DNA from: an uncultured Opitutaceae bacterium
GTDB lineage: Bacteria; Verrucomicrobiota; Verrucomicrobiia; Opitutales; Opitutaceae
Direction of reading: 5' to 3'
Assembly: GCA_903916755.1 (NCBI GenBank)
Contig: CAIWXW010000147.1
Span: forward strand, 1 to 33,949
Length of the DNA: 33,949 bases
Shown: positions 32,815 through 33,949 of the stretch, piece by piece
Layout: each line of letters opens with the position of its first letter
How positions within the stretch are numbered: the stretch's first letter is position 1
Program-made: the position numbers and the translations under genes
Notes under the pieces: model-generated
Told to the model about the DNA's origin: nothing
What the model saw: only the letters and a program-made list of their open reading frames with translations
Databases searched by the model: none

Positions 32815-33949
32815 ATGGCCAACTACCTGCGATTCCTGCGCCGCTGCCTGCGCGTCTCCCTCGAGGGGGACTGGCGCTATTATGCCTGGACCGGCACCCT
32901 GGCCCTCCTCTGCGTGGTCGGGCTCAACGCCTATGCCAAGCAATTCGTGGCCGGCCTCGAGACGACGGGGATGAGCGACCAGGTCTCGTGGGGCGTCTAC
33001 ATCGCCAACTTCACCTTCCTGGTGGGCATGGCGGCCGCGGCGGTCATGCTCGTGATCCCCGTCTACATCTACAAGAACGAGGACCTGCACGATCTGGTGA
33101 TCTTCGGCGAGCTCTTTGCGATCGCCGCCATCCTGATGTGCCTGGCGTTCGTCACGGTGGACCTGGGCCGGCCGGACCGCTTCTGGCACCTGATCCCGGG
33201 GATCGGCGTCTTTCATTTCCCCGGGTCGATGCTCAGCTGGGACGTCCTGGTCCTCAACGGCTACCTCGCGCTCAATCTCTATATCTGCGGCTATCTGATC
33301 TACTGCCGCTACCAGAATCGGAAGCCGCGGAAGTGGCTCTACCTGCCCTTCGTCTTCACCGCGATCGTCTGGGCGATCTCCATCCATACCGTGACGGCGT
33401 TCCTCTACGTCGGACTGGGCGGAAGGCCCTTCTGGAACTCGTCGATCGTGGGACCCCGGTTCCTGGCCTCTGCGTTCACCGCCGGCCCCGCCTTCATCAT
33501 CCTGTCGCTCCAGGTCATCCGGTGGGCGGTGACATCGGCCCGGGCCGGGACGCCGGCCAGCGGGGCAGCCGGGCCGGTGGCGCGCGGCCAGCGCCGCGGC
33601 GCCACCCTCGACGACCTGGACCGGCTCGCCCGCCAGCTACCCGAGCTGGCCGCCGTTGCCACGGAGGAGCGGCGGGTCTGCCTCCTCGGCGCCACGGTCT
33701 GGAGCGTCTCCGCGGGTGACATCCTCCTCCAGCAGGGGGCGCTCGACGACGACGCCTACTTTGTGCTCCGAGGCCATGTCGTGGTCCGCCGGGAGGAGAA
33801 GGGAGGCTCGCGCCTCCCTCGCAGCGTCGGTCCCGGCGAGCAGTTCGGCGAGGTTTCTGCCCTGGCGGGAACGCCCCGCGCGGCCACCGCCTGCGCCGGG
33901 GAGGAGACGGAGGTGCTCTGCCTTCCGGCCGATTCGCTCCGTCTCCAGA
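32815..33949 (+). CDS. NrfD/PsrC-type membrane protein with cyclic-nucleotide-binding domain, partial
   Basis: Open to the right edge; 378 residues visible with no stop. Residues 1 to about 240 are an NrfD-type quinone-interacting membrane protein with about six helices. Landmarks are SWGVYIANFTFLVGMAAAA, VDLGRPDRFWHL, FPGSMLSWDV and GPRFLASAFTAGPAF. After an Ala/Gly/Arg linker (240-262), residues about 265-378 form a CRP-type cyclic-nucleotide-binding domain. Its phosphate-binding cassette reads FGEVSALAGTPRAATACA (344-361), with the Glu (E346) and Arg (R355) that contact cAMP/cGMP. NrfD proteins usually have eight to ten helices, so the rest of the membrane part may resume beyond the window. 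Quinone oxidation or reduction by this complex may be controlled by a nucleotide. It follows the ferredoxin gene by 5 bases. Confidence 0.85.
   Translation, partial: MANYLRFLRRCLRVSLEGDWRYYAWTGTLALLCVVGLNAYAKQFVAGLETTGMSDQVSWGVYIANFTFLVGMAAAAVMLVIPVYIYKNEDLHDLVIFGELFAIAAILMCLAFVTVDLGRPDRFWHLIPGIGVFHFPGSMLSWDVLVLNGYLALNLYICGYLIYCRYQNRKPRKWLYLPFVFTAIVWAISIHTVTAFLYVGLGGRPFWNSSIVGPRFLASAFTAGPAFIILSLQVIRWAVTSARAGTPASGAAGPVARGQRRGATLDDLDRLARQLPELAAVATEERRVCLLGATVWSVSAGDILLQQGALDDDAYFVLRGHVVVRREEKGGSRLPRSVGPGEQFGEVSALAGTPRAATACAGEETEVLCLPADSLRLQ

Overview
The window looks like a chromosomal respiration and hydrogen-uptake region of a GC-rich Gram-negative bacterium. The fused CcoN-CcoO oxidase subunit, the PocR-AraC regulator, the UbiA/DUF3419/DoxX group and the scarcity of good Shine-Dalgarno sequences fit Verrucomicrobiota, perhaps an Opitutaceae-like lineage. 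That placement is an inference from gene content. I saw no rRNA, tRNA, insertion sequence or CRISPR array. Genes are tightly packed, and no stretch longer than about 210 bases lacks a gene.

Layout. (1) 1-3951, minus strand: a cbb3-type high-affinity cytochrome oxidase operon (ccoS, fused ccoNO, ccoQ, ccoP cut by the left edge), preceded by a membrane protein resembling an S24/S26 peptidase without its serine. (2) 3944-7415, minus: a four-gene phosphorelay (PAS histidine kinase, single-domain response regulator, receiver plus HisKA_3 kinase, NarL-type regulator). A PocR-AraC regulator diverges from it across a 17-bp palindrome. (3) 8612-13250: DUF2934 protein, small cytochrome c, PatZ-like acyl-CoA synthetase/acetyltransferase, universal stress protein and a small CxC/CxxC protein. 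(4) 13265-15461, minus: DoxX-like, DUF3419 and UbiA/MenA-like proteins. (5) 15635-26485: HupE, an oxygen-tolerant-type uptake [NiFe] hydrogenase (small subunit, large subunit, cytochrome b, maturation protease) and hypABFCD diverging from it, with hypE on the other strand. (6) 26499-30910, minus: cytochrome c, a duplicated-domain lipoprotein, and ResB and CcsA for system II cytochrome c maturation, running on into hypE. (7) 31116 to the right edge, plus: a pentaheme cytochrome c, a Tat-exported four-cluster ferredoxin and an NrfD-type quinone-interacting membrane protein that carries a cyclic-nucleotide-binding domain.

How it works together (inference): H2 is oxidised in the periplasm, electrons pass through cytochrome b to quinone, and small cytochromes c feed the cbb3 oxidase at low oxygen. 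The pentaheme/ferredoxin/NrfD module is another link between quinone and the periplasm. Hyp proteins and the Ccs system mature the metal centres.

Main discovery: ten promoters in this window share one 63-bp architecture. Two hexamers of the form G(G/C)CAA(G/A) lie exactly 21 bp apart. Each is followed after 4 bp by a GCGGAG-like hexamer, and a -10-like element begins exactly 36 bp after the second box. An eleventh array lacks a clear -10. The targets are the oxidase operon (two promoters), DUF2934, cytochrome c, the PatZ-like gene, Usp, the DoxX operon, HupE, the hydrogenase, the pentaheme operon and probably the Ccs operon. This looks like one coordinated, probably micro-oxic regulon whose regulator is unidentified. 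The second main discovery is the NrfD/cyclic-nucleotide-binding-domain fusion at the right edge.
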